DNA from: Lysobacteraceae bacterium
GTDB lineage: Bacteria; Pseudomonadota; Gammaproteobacteria; DSM-19610
Assembly: GCA_020201295.1 (NCBI GenBank)
Contig: JAIVHA010000134.1
Coordinates: forward strand, 1-24,644
Length of the DNA stretch: 24,644 nt
Direction of reading: 5' to 3'
Below are positions 14,895-22,349 of the stretch, piece after piece. The notes below the pieces were generated by a model. That model searched no databases. It was not told where the DNA came from and was given only the letters and a program-made list of their open reading frames with translations. The position numbers were made by a program, and so were the translations under genes. Each line of letters begins with the position of its first letter. Positions within the stretch are counted from its first letter, which is position 1.

Positions 14895-15590
14895 ATGAAC
14901 GGGCGCGGCTCGCCACTGGCCTTCTGGGTAAGCGTCTCCCTGGCGCTACACCTGGTGGCGGCCGCCACCTGGCTGGCTGTCCCGCCCACCCCGGGCGCGT
15001 CCGCACAGGCACGGCAGCTTGCGGTGCACATTCTCAACGGTGTCGAGCAGCACCGGAGCCCGGTCGAACAGGAAGCATCCAAACCGCGTCGGGCTGAAGC
15101 CCGACCTGCAATAGAACCATCCGCCACTCCTTTAGGTCGGGCTTCAGCCCGACAACCAGCCATCACGGAGCCACCACCCGCAAGGGAACCATCCGTAACC
15201 CCTGCAGGTCTGGCTCCAGTCCGACAAGCGCACGCCACAGAACCCGCGTCTCCCATGAACCGGGCAACCGCCCCGCTGCTGGCGGCGGACGTCAGCATCG
15301 CCCAACGCCTGCAGGCCCACCTGCTGGAACGCCTGGCCGAACAACTGCGCTACCCGCCCCTGGCTCGGGCGCGCGGCTGGGAAGGGGTGGTACTGATGGA
15401 ATTGCGCCTGGAGGCCAACGGCGACATCAGCCGGCTACAGGTACGGGAAAGCTCCGGCTACCCGCTGCTCGATCGCGCCGCCAGCCTGGGGCTGCAACGC
15501 GTGGCACGACTGCCCCAGGCCGTGGCCTGGCTGCAGGGAGAATCCTTCGAACTGGTACTGCCGGTGCAGTACCGCCTGATCGACCTTTGA
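14895..15590 (+). CDS. TonB family energy-transducing protein
   Basis: Transmits inner-membrane proton-motive force to BtuB. The 231 residues have one N-terminal membrane anchor (about 8-30), a Pro/Ala/Glu/Arg-rich periplasmic linker (about 50-125) and a TonB C-terminal domain at about 140-231 with LRYPPLARARGWEGVVLMEL and SSGYPLLDRAA. The start is 2 bases after btuB, so it is a dedicated partner. The linker is unusual: it is encoded by three copies of the GTCGGGCTGAAGCCCGAC repeat family and includes a 72-base tandem duplication (EPSATPLGRASARQ against EPSVTPAGLAPVRQ). ExbB/ExbD are not in the window, so they must be supplied elsewhere. Confidence 0.9.
   Translation: MNGRGSPLAFWVSVSLALHLVAAATWLAVPPTPGASAQARQLAVHILNGVEQHRSPVEQEASKPRRAEARPAIEPSATPLGRASARQPAITEPPPAREPSVTPAGLAPVRQAHATEPASPMNRATAPLLAADVSIAQRLQAHLLERLAEQLRYPPLARARGWEGVVLMELRLEANGDISRLQVRESSGYPLLDRAASLGLQRVARLPQAVAWLQGESFELVLPVQYRLIDL
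15088..15230. repeat. GTCGGGC-family repeats inside the tonB-like gene
   Basis: Three units lie within the reading frame: GTCGGGCTGAAGCCCGACCT (15088-15107), the opposite-oriented AGGTCGGGCTTCAGCCCGAC (15134-15153), and a decayed third, AGGTCTGGCTCCAGTCCGAC (15206-15225). The first two are inverse copies like the intergenic pair at 7308-7386. GAACCAT at 15114 and 15186 marks a 72-base tandem duplication that created the third. All stay in frame. Confidence 0.88.
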
Positions 15591-15602
15591 GGCAACAGGA
15601 CC

Positions 15603-16154
15603 ATGGGCAACCGACTCTCGAAGATCTACACCCGCACCGGCGACCAGGGCGATACCGGACTCGGTGACGGGGCCCGGGTGCGCAAGGACCATGCGCGGGT
15701 GGAGGCCTTTGGCACGGTGGACGAACTCAACAGCGCGCTCGGCCTGCTGCTCACCCATGAACTGCCGGAAGACGTACGCGCCTGCCTGCTGGAGGTGCAG
15801 CACCGGCTGTTCGACCTGGGCGGCGAGTTGTCCATCCCCGGACACCTCATACTGAAAGAGGCTTCGGTGACGGAACTGGAGCAGACCCTGGATACGCTCA
15901 ATGGAGCGCTGGCGCCATTGCAGGAATTCATCCTGCCCGGCGGCACGGCCGCGGCGGCGGTCTGCCACCTGGCCCGTGCCGTGTGCCGCCGGGCCGAGCG
16001 GCGTGTCATCAGCCTGGCGCGGGACGAGGAGGTGAATCCCGTGGCCATCCGCTATCTCAACCGTCTCTCGGACCTGCTGTTCGTCATGGCCCGCCACCTG
16101 AACCGGGTGGCGGGGGTGGCCGATGTGCTGTGGCGGCACGAGCGCCGCTCCTAA
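15603..16154 (+). CDS. PduO-type ATP:cob(I)alamin adenosyltransferase
   Basis: Transfers the adenosyl group of ATP to cob(I)alamin to form coenzyme B12, in the cytoplasm. The 183 residues match the PduO/MMAB class: YTRTGDQGDTGLGDGARVRK at 9-28 (ATP binding), VEAFGTVDELNSALG, the FILPGG motif and RAVCRRAERRV with the conserved arginines, and NRLSDLLFVMAR. It is trimeric in known members. It belongs to the btuB operon (12 bases after the tonB-like gene; AGGA just upstream of the ATG), so uptake and activation are made together under riboswitch control. It is often labelled cobO, but it is not of the CobA/CobO fold. It converges with btuF. Confidence 0.94.
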   Translation: MGNRLSKIYTRTGDQGDTGLGDGARVRKDHARVEAFGTVDELNSALGLLLTHELPEDVRACLLEVQHRLFDLGGELSIPGHLILKEASVTELEQTLDTLNGALAPLQEFILPGGTAAAAVCHLARAVCRRAERRVISLARDEEVNPVAIRYLNRLSDLLFVMARHLNRVAGVADVLWRHERRS

Positions 16155-16180
16155 GCAACCCCGCGACTCGCACACTCCCC

Positions 16181-16248
16181 GTAGGAGCGGCCTCTGGCCG
16201 CGAAAGGGTTCGTGCCATCACCGGTTCGCGGCCAGAGGCCGCTCCTAC
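16181..16248. repeat. GTAGGAGC double palindrome between the adenosyltransferase and btuF genes
   Basis: GTAGGAGCGGCCTCTGGCCG at the left and CGGCCAGAGGCCGCTCCTAC at the right are exact inverse copies, so this copy can form one long stem. It fills the convergent junction of the two genes. Confidence 0.85.
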
Positions 16249-16268
16249 GGGCACGGGCCCTACTCCCC

Positions 16269-17045
16269 TCACCGTATCCGGCGTGCCGCGTCGACCTGCC
16301 GGCACAGGATCTCGAGCCCTTCCAGGATGCGTGGCGTGGGCCGGTGCAGGCGATCGGCCGGCAACCAATGGACCTGCCCGCGCGCCACCGCGCCCAGGGA
16401 GGGCCAGGCCTGCCAGAGGTCCAGCCCCGCGCCGGGTTCCTCCCCTGCGCCCGCCACCACCAGCAGCTCGGGATCACGGGCCAGCACCGCCTCCAGGTCC
16501 AGGGTCAGGACCTGCTGCGGCTGGTCGTCGAAGACATTCACCGCGCCGCACAGGCGCAGGGCATCATTGAGCCAGTGCCGTCCGCCGACCGTCATGAGCG
16601 GCTGATGCCAGAGCTGGTAGAACAGGCGCACCGGCCGGCGGTTTGCGTATCGTTCCTGCAATACGGCCAGGCCTGCACGGAAATCCTCCGCCGCCTGGCG
16701 GGCCTCCACCTCGGTACCGGCCAGCCGCCCGATCTGTTCGAGGCCGGTGGCAATGGCGGCCAGGTCGGCGGGCTCGGAGCGATATACCACCAGACCCAGG
16801 GCTTCCAGGCGCTGCAGGGCACGGGGCGGATTGCCGCTGTGCCAGGCCAGCACCAGCTCCGGGCGCAGGGCCAGGATGCGCTCGATATCCAGGCCCTGGC
16901 CACTGCCCACCCGGGGCAGGTTGCGGACCGCAGCCGGATAATCGCTGTGCGCGGACACCCCCACCAGGGCGCGGCCGGCACCGGCGGCATGGACCAGCTC
17001 GGCGAGATGGGGTGCCAGGCTGACGATGCGGCGGGCCGGGGAAAT
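16269..17045 (-). CDS. btuF: BtuF-like cobalamin-binding protein without a visible export signal
   Basis: The product resembles periplasmic BtuF of cobalamin importers (helical-backbone binding fold): ARRIVSLAPHLAELVHAAGA, VGVSAHSDYPAAVRNLPRVG, GLDIERILALRPELVLAWHS, GNPPRALQRLEALGLVVY and the C-terminal DPELLVVAG and LGAVARGQVHWLPADR. Its role would be to deliver cobalamin to BtuCD. The reading frame opens at 17081 after a TAA, and no ATG, GTG or TTG occurs before the GTG at 16964, which would remove the first strand and helix of the fold. The coordinates here start at an ATT codon only as a marker. No signal peptide is encoded in any frame upstream. It may be N-terminally truncated, start at a rare codon, or act in another way. 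Confidence 0.75.
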   Translation of the reverse strand: MSPARRIVSLAPHLAELVHAAGAGRALVGVSAHSDYPAAVRNLPRVGSGQGLDIERILALRPELVLAWHSGNPPRALQRLEALGLVVYRSEPADLAAIATGLEQIGRLAGTEVEARQAAEDFRAGLAVLQERYANRRPVRLFYQLWHQPLMTVGGRHWLNDALRLCGAVNVFDDQPQQVLTLDLEAVLARDPELLVVAGAGEEPGAGLDLWQAWPSLGAVARGQVHWLPADRLHRPTPRILEGLEILCRQVDAARRIR

Positions 17046-17122
17046 GACGGGCGGGAATCGTTTCCCCCGGCCTCGGTCCGCTTACCCGGGGCCTATGGTG
17101 AGCAAAACACACGGAGCCCGAT

Positions 17123-17950
17123 TTGGCTGAATCCAAGGTTCTTGGGGACCGCCCCCGCAACAGCACCCTGCGCCTGGCCCTGATCGTGATCCTGCTGGTG
17201 CTGGTGAGCGCCACCAGCATGCTGGTGGTGGTCTACCAGTCGGGCCTGGCGGTGGCGCGCGAGGCACTGGCACAGCAACAGCAGGCCAATGCCCGCCTGC
17301 TCCACAACCAGAAGGCGTTTTATCAGGACATGGTGGACCAGCTGGCACGGCGCATCCAGGTGCGCAACCTGATCTATGTGGGAAATGACGAAGAGGCCAT
17401 GGCCTGGGCACGGGACATGGTGGAACAATTACCCAATGCCGTGGGCCTGGCGCTATTCCGCCCCGGGGGGCTGGTACTGGGCAACGCCTTGCTGCAGCGG
17501 GTACTGCCCAGCTGCCAGACTGACCTGCATCGACTGGAGGCAGGTCTCGAGGTGCCCCGGCCGCCGGTCCACCTGGACAACCCCGACCTGGCACACTTCG
17601 ACCTGGTGGCGCCGGTCAGCGACTATGACGGTGAGGTCATCGGCACCCTGTTCGTCAGTTTCTCGCTGGACATCCTGCACATCACCCTGGCGTCCCTGAC
17701 CCACCAGGGCCAGATCCTGCGCATCCGGGATGGCCAGGGGCGGGGGCTTTCCCAGATCGGACGGCCCGCCCCCGGCGGCCGCGCCCTGGAACACCTGGAA
17801 CCCATTCCCGGCACCGACTGGATCCTGGAAACCCGCAGCAGCCTGCGACCGGGTGACCAGCCCCACCGGCAGCCACTGGTCATCACCACCCTGGTGATCA
17901 CGGCGGTGCTGGTGCTGGTGGTGGGTTGGTACGGCTGGCGCAACCGCTAG
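17123..17950 (+). CDS. Cache-type membrane sensor protein without output domain
   Basis: The 275-residue protein has a first membrane helix at about 17-37, a periplasmic domain of about 210 residues with the character of a Cache/PAS-like sensor (QKAFYQDMVDQLARRIQVRN, LALFRPGGLVLG, FDLVAPVSDYDGEVIGTLFV and SFSLDILH), and a second helix at about 252-270 followed by only five residues (YGWRNR region). Such domains usually precede GGDEF, EAL, kinase or methyl-accepting domains; here none follows, and the TAG stop coincides with a CTAGGAGCCTG repeat end. It may be a truncated receptor or a regulator acting through a partner. The TTG start at 17123 has GGAG 6 bases upstream. It is divergent from btuF with 77 bases between. 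Confidence 0.75.
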   Translation: MAESKVLGDRPRNSTLRLALIVILLVLVSATSMLVVVYQSGLAVAREALAQQQQANARLLHNQKAFYQDMVDQLARRIQVRNLIYVGNDEEAMAWARDMVEQLPNAVGLALFRPGGLVLGNALLQRVLPSCQTDLHRLEAGLEVPRPPVHLDNPDLAHFDLVAPVSDYDGEVIGTLFVSFSLDILHITLASLTHQGQILRIRDGQGRGLSQIGRPAPGGRALEHLEPIPGTDWILETRSSLRPGDQPHRQPLVITTLVITAVLVLVVGWYGWRNR

Positions 17951-17957
17951 GAGCCTG
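17947..17957. repeat. Fragment of the TAGGAGCCTG element end
   Basis: CTAGGAGCCTG is identical to the outer 11 bases of the MITE-like element at 9166-9381 and, as there, overlaps the TAG stop of the preceding gene. No second end is found nearby; chance is possible for 11 bases. Confidence 0.4.
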
Positions 17958-17974
17958 AAATTGACGTATTGCAT

Positions 17975-18046
17975 TGGCCACGGAAGCACACGGAAAAACA
18001 CGGAACGAAAACATGGATACGGTTTTTCCGTGTGCTTCCGTGGCCA
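17975..18046. repeat. CACGGAA-type inverted repeat element, copy 3
   Basis: TGGCCACGGAAGCACACGGA on the left and TCCGTGTGCTTCCGTGGCCA on the right are exact inverse copies over 20 bases, with AAAACACGG repeat units inside. It lies in the convergent region between the Cache gene and ampE. Confidence 0.82.
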
Positions 18047-18053
18047 GCAAGGA

Positions 18054-18101
18054 TGTAGGTCGGATTTTAACCCGACATAGCGGGCTGAAGCCCGACCTAC
18101 G
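18054..18101. repeat. Degenerate GTCGGGC-family palindrome
   Basis: TGTAGGTCGGATTTTAACCC at the left is a mutated arm, while GGGCTGAAGCCCGACCTAC at the right is intact. It lies next to the CACGGAA element in the convergent region before ampE. The rest of 17951-18149 holds no gene. Confidence 0.7.
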
Positions 18102-18149
18102 GCCTATTGAACAATCCGGGATTAAAACAGTACCAGGGAAAAAGGCGTA

Positions 18150-19016
18150 TCAGGACAGCCAGCCGGCAAGGATCATTACCGCGATCACCGCCAGCCAGAC
18201 CAGCAGGGCACGCCACACCAGGCCCATGGCGGAGCGAATCAGGCTGACCGGCTCTGTTTCCAGGCATTCTTCCTTTTGCGCGCACAAGGCGCCCTCGCCC
18301 GCCGCCTGCAGCACGGCCTCCGAATGCCGGGCCATGGCCCCTGGGTCGGGCGGAACGGCACGCCAGGCCTGCAAGGCCTGCTCGAAGTGACCGGACAGGG
18401 CGTAGGCCACCACCATCAGCCGTGCCGGCACCCAGCCCAGCACGCCATAGAGCTGTTGTACCGTGATCCCGAACTCGTTCGCCTCCGGCCTGCGCGCCAG
18501 TTGCTCCACGGCGCGGTACAGCACCGCGCCGAGGGGCCCGAGCAGGGCAAACCAGAAGATCACCGCGAACCAGCGGTCATGGGCGCCCACCAGCACACCG
18601 CGCAGCACGGCCTCGTCGCAGGCCCGGGTGTCGGCGTCCTCCGGCAGCTCCGCCTGGAAACCCCGGGCGATGACGCGGCGCGCCGCGTCGTCTTCGTCCT
18701 CGTGCACGGTGCAATAGTCGTCCACGTCCTGGGGCAGGTCCCGTGGTCCGAGGGTAAACACCAGCACCGCAATGCCGAACAGCAGGCCGAGCAGGCTCCA
18801 CAGGCCATCGTCGAGCAGGGCCTGCAGCAGGGCCACCAGCAGCAGGGGTGGCAGTAGCAGAATGAGCAGGCCAAGGGCCCCGTTCCAGGGCTCGGCCCGC
18901 AGACGTTCCCGCATCCAGGCCACATAGGCATGGAAGTGGCGATACTGGCGCAGGGCTGGCAGGGCCTGGTAGAAACGATCGATGACGATGCCGATCAGGA
19001 TGGCGATCAGGGTCAT
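18150..19016 (-). CDS. ampE: AmpE-type inner-membrane protein
   Basis: Regulatory-signalling membrane protein encoded with AmpD in many gammaproteobacteria; its biochemical role is not settled. The 288 residues contain an N-terminal helix (MTLIAILIGIVIDRFYQALP), further helices at about 46-66 and 70-90, a central soluble stretch with DEDDAARRVIARGFQAELPE, the conserved HDRWFAVIFWFALLGPLGAV segment (about 146-165), and a terminal helix (about 265-286). Length and pattern fit AmpE (about 284). It follows ampD by 68 bases on the same strand. Ribosome site is weak. Confidence 0.88.
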   Translation of the reverse strand: MTLIAILIGIVIDRFYQALPALRQYRHFHAYVAWMRERLRAEPWNGALGLLILLLPPLLLVALLQALLDDGLWSLLGLLFGIAVLVFTLGPRDLPQDVDDYCTVHEDEDDAARRVIARGFQAELPEDADTRACDEAVLRGVLVGAHDRWFAVIFWFALLGPLGAVLYRAVEQLARRPEANEFGITVQQLYGVLGWVPARLMVVAYALSGHFEQALQAWRAVPPDPGAMARHSEAVLQAAGEGALCAQKEECLETEPVSLIRSAMGLVWRALLVWLAVIAVMILAGWLS

Positions 19017-19084
19017 GGGCTGTTGCCCCGGGTGGTGGATATCCCGGCAACGCTACCGCCTTGCCCCATGGCGGTCAACCCGAA

Positions 19085-19657
19085 TCAGGCCTGGGTGCGG
19101 GTGGCCAGGTCATCCAGCAGTGCCGCCAGGCGCGGCCATTCGAAGGCGGGGCCGGGGTCGGTCTTGCGGCCCGGCGCCACGTCGGCATGGCCGGCGACGG
19201 CATCGGCCGGCAGCGAAGGATAGGTGTGGCGCAGCAACAGGATCAGCGCCGCCAGCTGCCGGTATTGATCCTCCGTATAGGCAATCTCGTCGGTTCCTTC
19301 CAGCTCGATGCCAATGGAGAAATCATTGCAGGCCTCGCGACCCCGGTGACAGGAGGCACCCGCGTGCCAGGCCCGTTCGTGGAAGGGCACGTACTGCACC
19401 AGCCCGCCGTCGCGGCGGATCAGCACATGGCTGGACACCCGCAGCCCCTCCAGGGTCGCGAAATAGGGATGCACCGCCGGGTCCAGGCGGTTGAGGAACA
19501 GATCATCGATCCAGGGCCCGCCGAACTCCCCCGGCGGCAGGCTGATGCCATGCACGATGACCAGATCGGGCTCCACGCCTGCCGGTCGCGCATCGCGATT
19601 GGGCGAGGGTTGCCGGCGCGCGCACGTCAACCAGCCGTTATCGATGCTCATCTCCAT
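19085..19657 (-). CDS. ampD: 1,6-anhydro-N-acetylmuramyl-L-alanine amidase
   Basis: Cytoplasmic zinc amidase that cuts the peptide from anhydro-muropeptides during cell-wall recycling, and so lowers the inducer of AmpR-controlled beta-lactamase. The 190 residues hold the zinc ligands His36 (VIVHGISLPPG), His157 and Asp167 (AGHADVAPGRKTDPGP) and Glu118 (IGIELEG), matching the usual spacing; length is close to the family's 180-190. The ATG at 19657 has AGGA 8 bases upstream; the frame open to 19861 reads through the divergent promoter region and is not convincing. No AmpR or beta-lactamase gene is in the window. Confidence 0.94.
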   Translation of the reverse strand: MEMSIDNGWLTCARRQPSPNRDARPAGVEPDLVIVHGISLPPGEFGGPWIDDLFLNRLDPAVHPYFATLEGLRVSSHVLIRRDGGLVQYVPFHERAWHAGASCHRGREACNDFSIGIELEGTDEIAYTEDQYRQLAALILLLRHTYPSLPADAVAGHADVAPGRKTDPGPAFEWPRLAALLDDLATRTQA

Positions 19658-19772
19658 AGCGCCAATCCTACCTGAATCACCCGCGCCGCCCTGTCGTCGA
19701 TCGGCAACGACTTGATCAAACCGGCCATCCACGTAATCATGCGGCACGGACCGCAAGGGCGCCCGGTTCCGA

Positions 19773-19778
19773 TACAAT
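19773..19778 (+). promoter_or_regulatory. Possible -10 element for the SH3-domain gene
   Basis: TACAAT fits a sigma-70 -10 and lies 40 bases before the ATG at 19818. No good -35 stands at 16-18 bases, so support is weak. Confidence 0.3.
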
Positions 19779-19817
19779 ACCCCAAGCCACCCCCGACTCA
19801 AGCCGACGACCGGATCC

Positions 19818-20428
19818 ATGATGAAAAAACTGCTCGCCCTGCTCAGCCTGTGCCTCTTCACTGCCGGCGCCCAGGCGCAAACCCTCTATGTCAGCGACCA
19901 GCTGGAGATCCAGCTGCGCTCCGGCGCCACCAACCAACACCGTATCATCCGCATGCTGCCCAGCGGCACACCGCTGGAAGTGCTGGAGGTGGACCAGGCG
20001 GAAGGCTGGAGCCGGGTACGCGCCCCCAGCGGCGTGGATGGCTGGGTACTGAGCCGTTTCGCCTGGAACAGGAAAACCGCCAGCTCAATGTCACCATCCG
20101 TGAACTGCGCGGGGAAAAGGAGAGCGTGGCCAAGGAACGCGGCGAGCTGGACCAGACCAGTCGCCAGCTGGCCCAGGAACTGGAAGAGATCCGCCGCACC
20201 GCATCCAGCGCCCTGGCCCTCGATGCCGAGAACAAGGAACTGAAGGCGCGTGTCCTCGGTGTCGAACGGGAAAGCCAGACCCTGCAGCAGGAAAACGCCC
20301 GCCTGCAAGACCGCACGGCACGGGACTGGTTCATGGTGGGCGCCGGGGTGATCGTGCTCGGCATCATCATCGGACTGATCATTCCGCGCCTGCGTTTCCG
20401 GCGCAAATCCAGCTGGGGGGAATTGTAG
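19818..20428 (+). pseudogene. SH3-domain/coiled-coil membrane protein gene with frameshift
   Basis: The first part (from the ATG at 19818) gives a signal peptide MMKKLLALLSLCLFTAGAQA and a bacterial SH3 domain, YVSDQLEIQLRSGATNQHRI to VDGWVLSRF. At about 20055-20070 the sequence moves to another frame, where it continues as LEQENRQLNVTIRELRGEKE, a long coiled coil, a membrane helix (DWFMVGAGVIVLGIIIGLII) and a basic end. Together they match the TIGR04211-type SH3-domain protein layout. The shift needs one missing base (or 1 modulo 3), so mutation, a small deletion or a sequencing error is possible. The downstream part shows no other decay. The TAG stop lies within a GTAGGAGC repeat. Confidence 0.82.
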
Positions 20429-20473
20429 GAGCGGCCTTGGCCGCGAACGCTTCGCGGCCAAGGCCGCTCCTAC
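20425..20473. repeat. GTAGGAGC double palindrome between the SH3 gene and ilvD
   Basis: GTAGGAGCGGCCTTGGCCGC and GCGGCCAAGGCCGCTCCTAC are exact inverse copies with about 9 bases between, so a near-perfect long hairpin can form. Its first bases include the TAG stop of the SH3 gene, and ilvD ends 12 bases after it on the other strand. Confidence 0.88.
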
Positions 20474-20485
20474 AGGCTTCGCCCG

Positions 20486-22168
20486 CTACTCGTCCGTCAC
20501 ACAGCCGTGCGAGGCGTCCTTCACGTTCTTGATGAACTTGTACAGGGTGCCACGAGTAGCCTTGTAGGGAGGCATCACCCAGGCCTTGCGGCGCTCGGCC
20601 ATGTCCTCGTCGGAGACGTCCACGGACAGGGTATTGGTCTCGGCGTCGATGCGGATGAGATCGCCGTCGCGCACCAGGGCGATGGGGCCGCCCTCCTGGG
20701 CCTCGGGCACGATGTGGCCGATGATGAAACCGTGCGAGCCGCCGGAGAAGCGGCCGTCGGTGAGCAGAGCGACATCCTTGCCCAGGCCCGCGCCCATGAT
20801 GGCCGAGGTCGGGGTGAGCATCTCGGGCATGCCCGGCCCGCCTTTGGGTCCCTCGTAGCGGATCACCACCACGTCGCCCTTGTGGATCTCGTTGCGCTCC
20901 AGGCCGGCGAGCATGTCCTCCTCGCAGTCGTACACCCGCGCCGGACCGGCAAACTGCAGGCCTTCCTTGCCGGTGATCTTGGCCACCGAACCGCCGGGCG
21001 CCAGGTTACCCTCCAGGATGCGGATGTGACCGGTCTCCTTGATGGGGTTGGCGAGGGTGTGAAACACCTCCTGCCCGGGAGTCAGCTCGGGCAGGTCGGC
21101 CAGGTTCTCGGCCAGGGTGTGGCCGGTGACCGTCATGCAGCTGCCGTCCATCAGGCCTTCCTGGATCAGGTATTTCATCACCGCCGGCGTGCCGCCCACC
21201 TTGTGCAGGTCTTCCATCACGTATTGGCCCGAAGGCTTGAGGTCGGCCAGGAAGGGCACGCGGTCGGACACCAGCTGGAAGTCGTCCAGGGTCAGCTCCA
21301 CATCCACGGCGCGCGCCATGGCCAGCAGGTGCAGCACGGCATTGGTGGAACCGCCGGTGGCGATGACCATCACCATGGCGTTCTCGAAGGCGGCGCGGGT
21401 CATGATGTCGCGCGGCTTGAGGTCCAGTTCCAGCAGGCGGCGCATGGCGACACCCGCGGCATGGCACTCGGCGATCTTGCCGGGGTCGACCGCCGGCACC
21501 GAGGAACTGTAGGGCAGGCTCATGCCCATGGCTTCGATGGCGGAGGCCATGGTGTTGGCGGTGTACATGCCGCCGCAGGCGCCGGCGCCCGGGCAGGCAT
21601 GCTTGACGATATCCTCGCGCTCGGCCTCATCGATGCGATGCGCCAGGAATTCGCCGTAACTCTGGAAGGCGGAGACGATGTCCAGGGTCTTGCCGTGGCT
21701 GTGGCCGGGCTTGATGGTGCCGCCGTAGACCATGATGGACGGCCGGTTGAGGCGCCCCATGGCAATGACCGTGCCGGGCATGTTCTTGTCGCAGCCGGGA
21801 ATGGCGATCAGGCCGTCGTACCACTGCGCGGCCATCACCGTCTCGATGGAGTCGGCGATGATCTCGCGCGATTGCAGCGAATAGCTCATGCCGTCGGTGC
21901 CCATGGAGATGCCATCGGACACGCCGATGGTGTTGAAGCGCATGCCCACCAGGTCCGCGCCCACCACGCCCTTCTTGACCTCGGCGGCCAGGTCGTTCAA
22001 ATGCATGTTGCAGGTGTTGCCCTCCCACCAGACGCTGGCGATGCCCACCTGCGCCTTGTCCATGTCGGCCTCGGTCAGGCCGGTACCATAGAGCATGGCC
22101 TGGGAGGCGCCCTGGGCCTTGGGCTGGGTGATGCGGGAACTGTAGCGGTTCAACTTCGGGTCGGTCAT
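20486..22168 (-). CDS. ilvD: Dihydroxy-acid dehydratase
   Basis: Dehydrates dihydroxy-isovalerate and dihydroxy-methylvalerate in valine, isoleucine and leucine synthesis. The 560-residue protein is of the shorter IlvD class, with cluster cysteines Cys53 (GNTCNMHL), Cys126 (IPGCDKNMPG) and Cys198 (CPGAGACGGMYTANTM), and the C-terminal motifs EGPKGGPGMPEML and TDGRFSGGSHGF. These suggest a [2Fe-2S] type enzyme. The ATG at 22168 follows GGAGA by 6 bases, and a good promoter is upstream. It is divergent from argE and converges with the SH3 gene. Confidence 0.96.
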   Translation of the reverse strand: MTDPKLNRYSSRITQPKAQGASQAMLYGTGLTEADMDKAQVGIASVWWEGNTCNMHLNDLAAEVKKGVVGADLVGMRFNTIGVSDGISMGTDGMSYSLQSREIIADSIETVMAAQWYDGLIAIPGCDKNMPGTVIAMGRLNRPSIMVYGGTIKPGHSHGKTLDIVSAFQSYGEFLAHRIDEAEREDIVKHACPGAGACGGMYTANTMASAIEAMGMSLPYSSSVPAVDPGKIAECHAAGVAMRRLLELDLKPRDIMTRAAFENAMVMVIATGGSTNAVLHLLAMARAVDVELTLDDFQLVSDRVPFLADLKPSGQYVMEDLHKVGGTPAVMKYLIQEGLMDGSCMTVTGHTLAENLADLPELTPGQEVFHTLANPIKETGHIRILEGNLAPGGSVAKITGKEGLQFAGPARVYDCEEDMLAGLERNEIHKGDVVVIRYEGPKGGPGMPEMLTPTSAIMGAGLGKDVALLTDGRFSGGSHGFIIGHIVPEAQEGGPIALVRDGDLIRIDAETNTLSVDVSDEDMAERRKAWVMPPYKATRGTLYKFIKNVKDASHGCVTDE

Positions 22169-22207
22169 GGGGGTCTCCGGGCAATGCGGCTGGGAAGCAG
22201 GCGAATC

Positions 22208-22236
22208 ATTGTACAGGGCGGACCCTTTGGCGCCAA
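22208..22236 (-). promoter_or_regulatory. Sigma-70 promoter of ilvD with overlapping palindrome
   Basis: On the minus strand TTGGCG (22236-22231) and TACAAT (22213-22208) are separated by exactly 17 bases. The perfect 16-bp palindrome CCTTTGGCGCCAAAGG (22224-22239) covers the -35 box, so a bound regulator would block it. No attenuator-like leader peptide is seen in the 40 bases between promoter and gene. Confidence 0.6.
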
Positions 22237-22300
22237 AGGACCCAGGTCAAGCAGCGAACTCAGGGCTGGTGTGGGGTGTGGGGTATGTGGTCTGGGTACC

Positions 22301-22349
22301 GTAGGAGCGGCCTTGGCCGCGAATGTTCGCGGGCAGAGCCCGCTCCTAC
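22301..22349. repeat. GTAGGAGC double palindrome between ilvD and argE
   Basis: Left arm GTAGGAGCGGCCTTGGCCGC, right arm GCGGGCAGAGCCCGCTCCTA: the arms are of different sub-types, so the long stem is imperfect while each small palindrome is intact. The remaining intergenic sequence (22240-22447) shows no gene. Confidence 0.82.
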
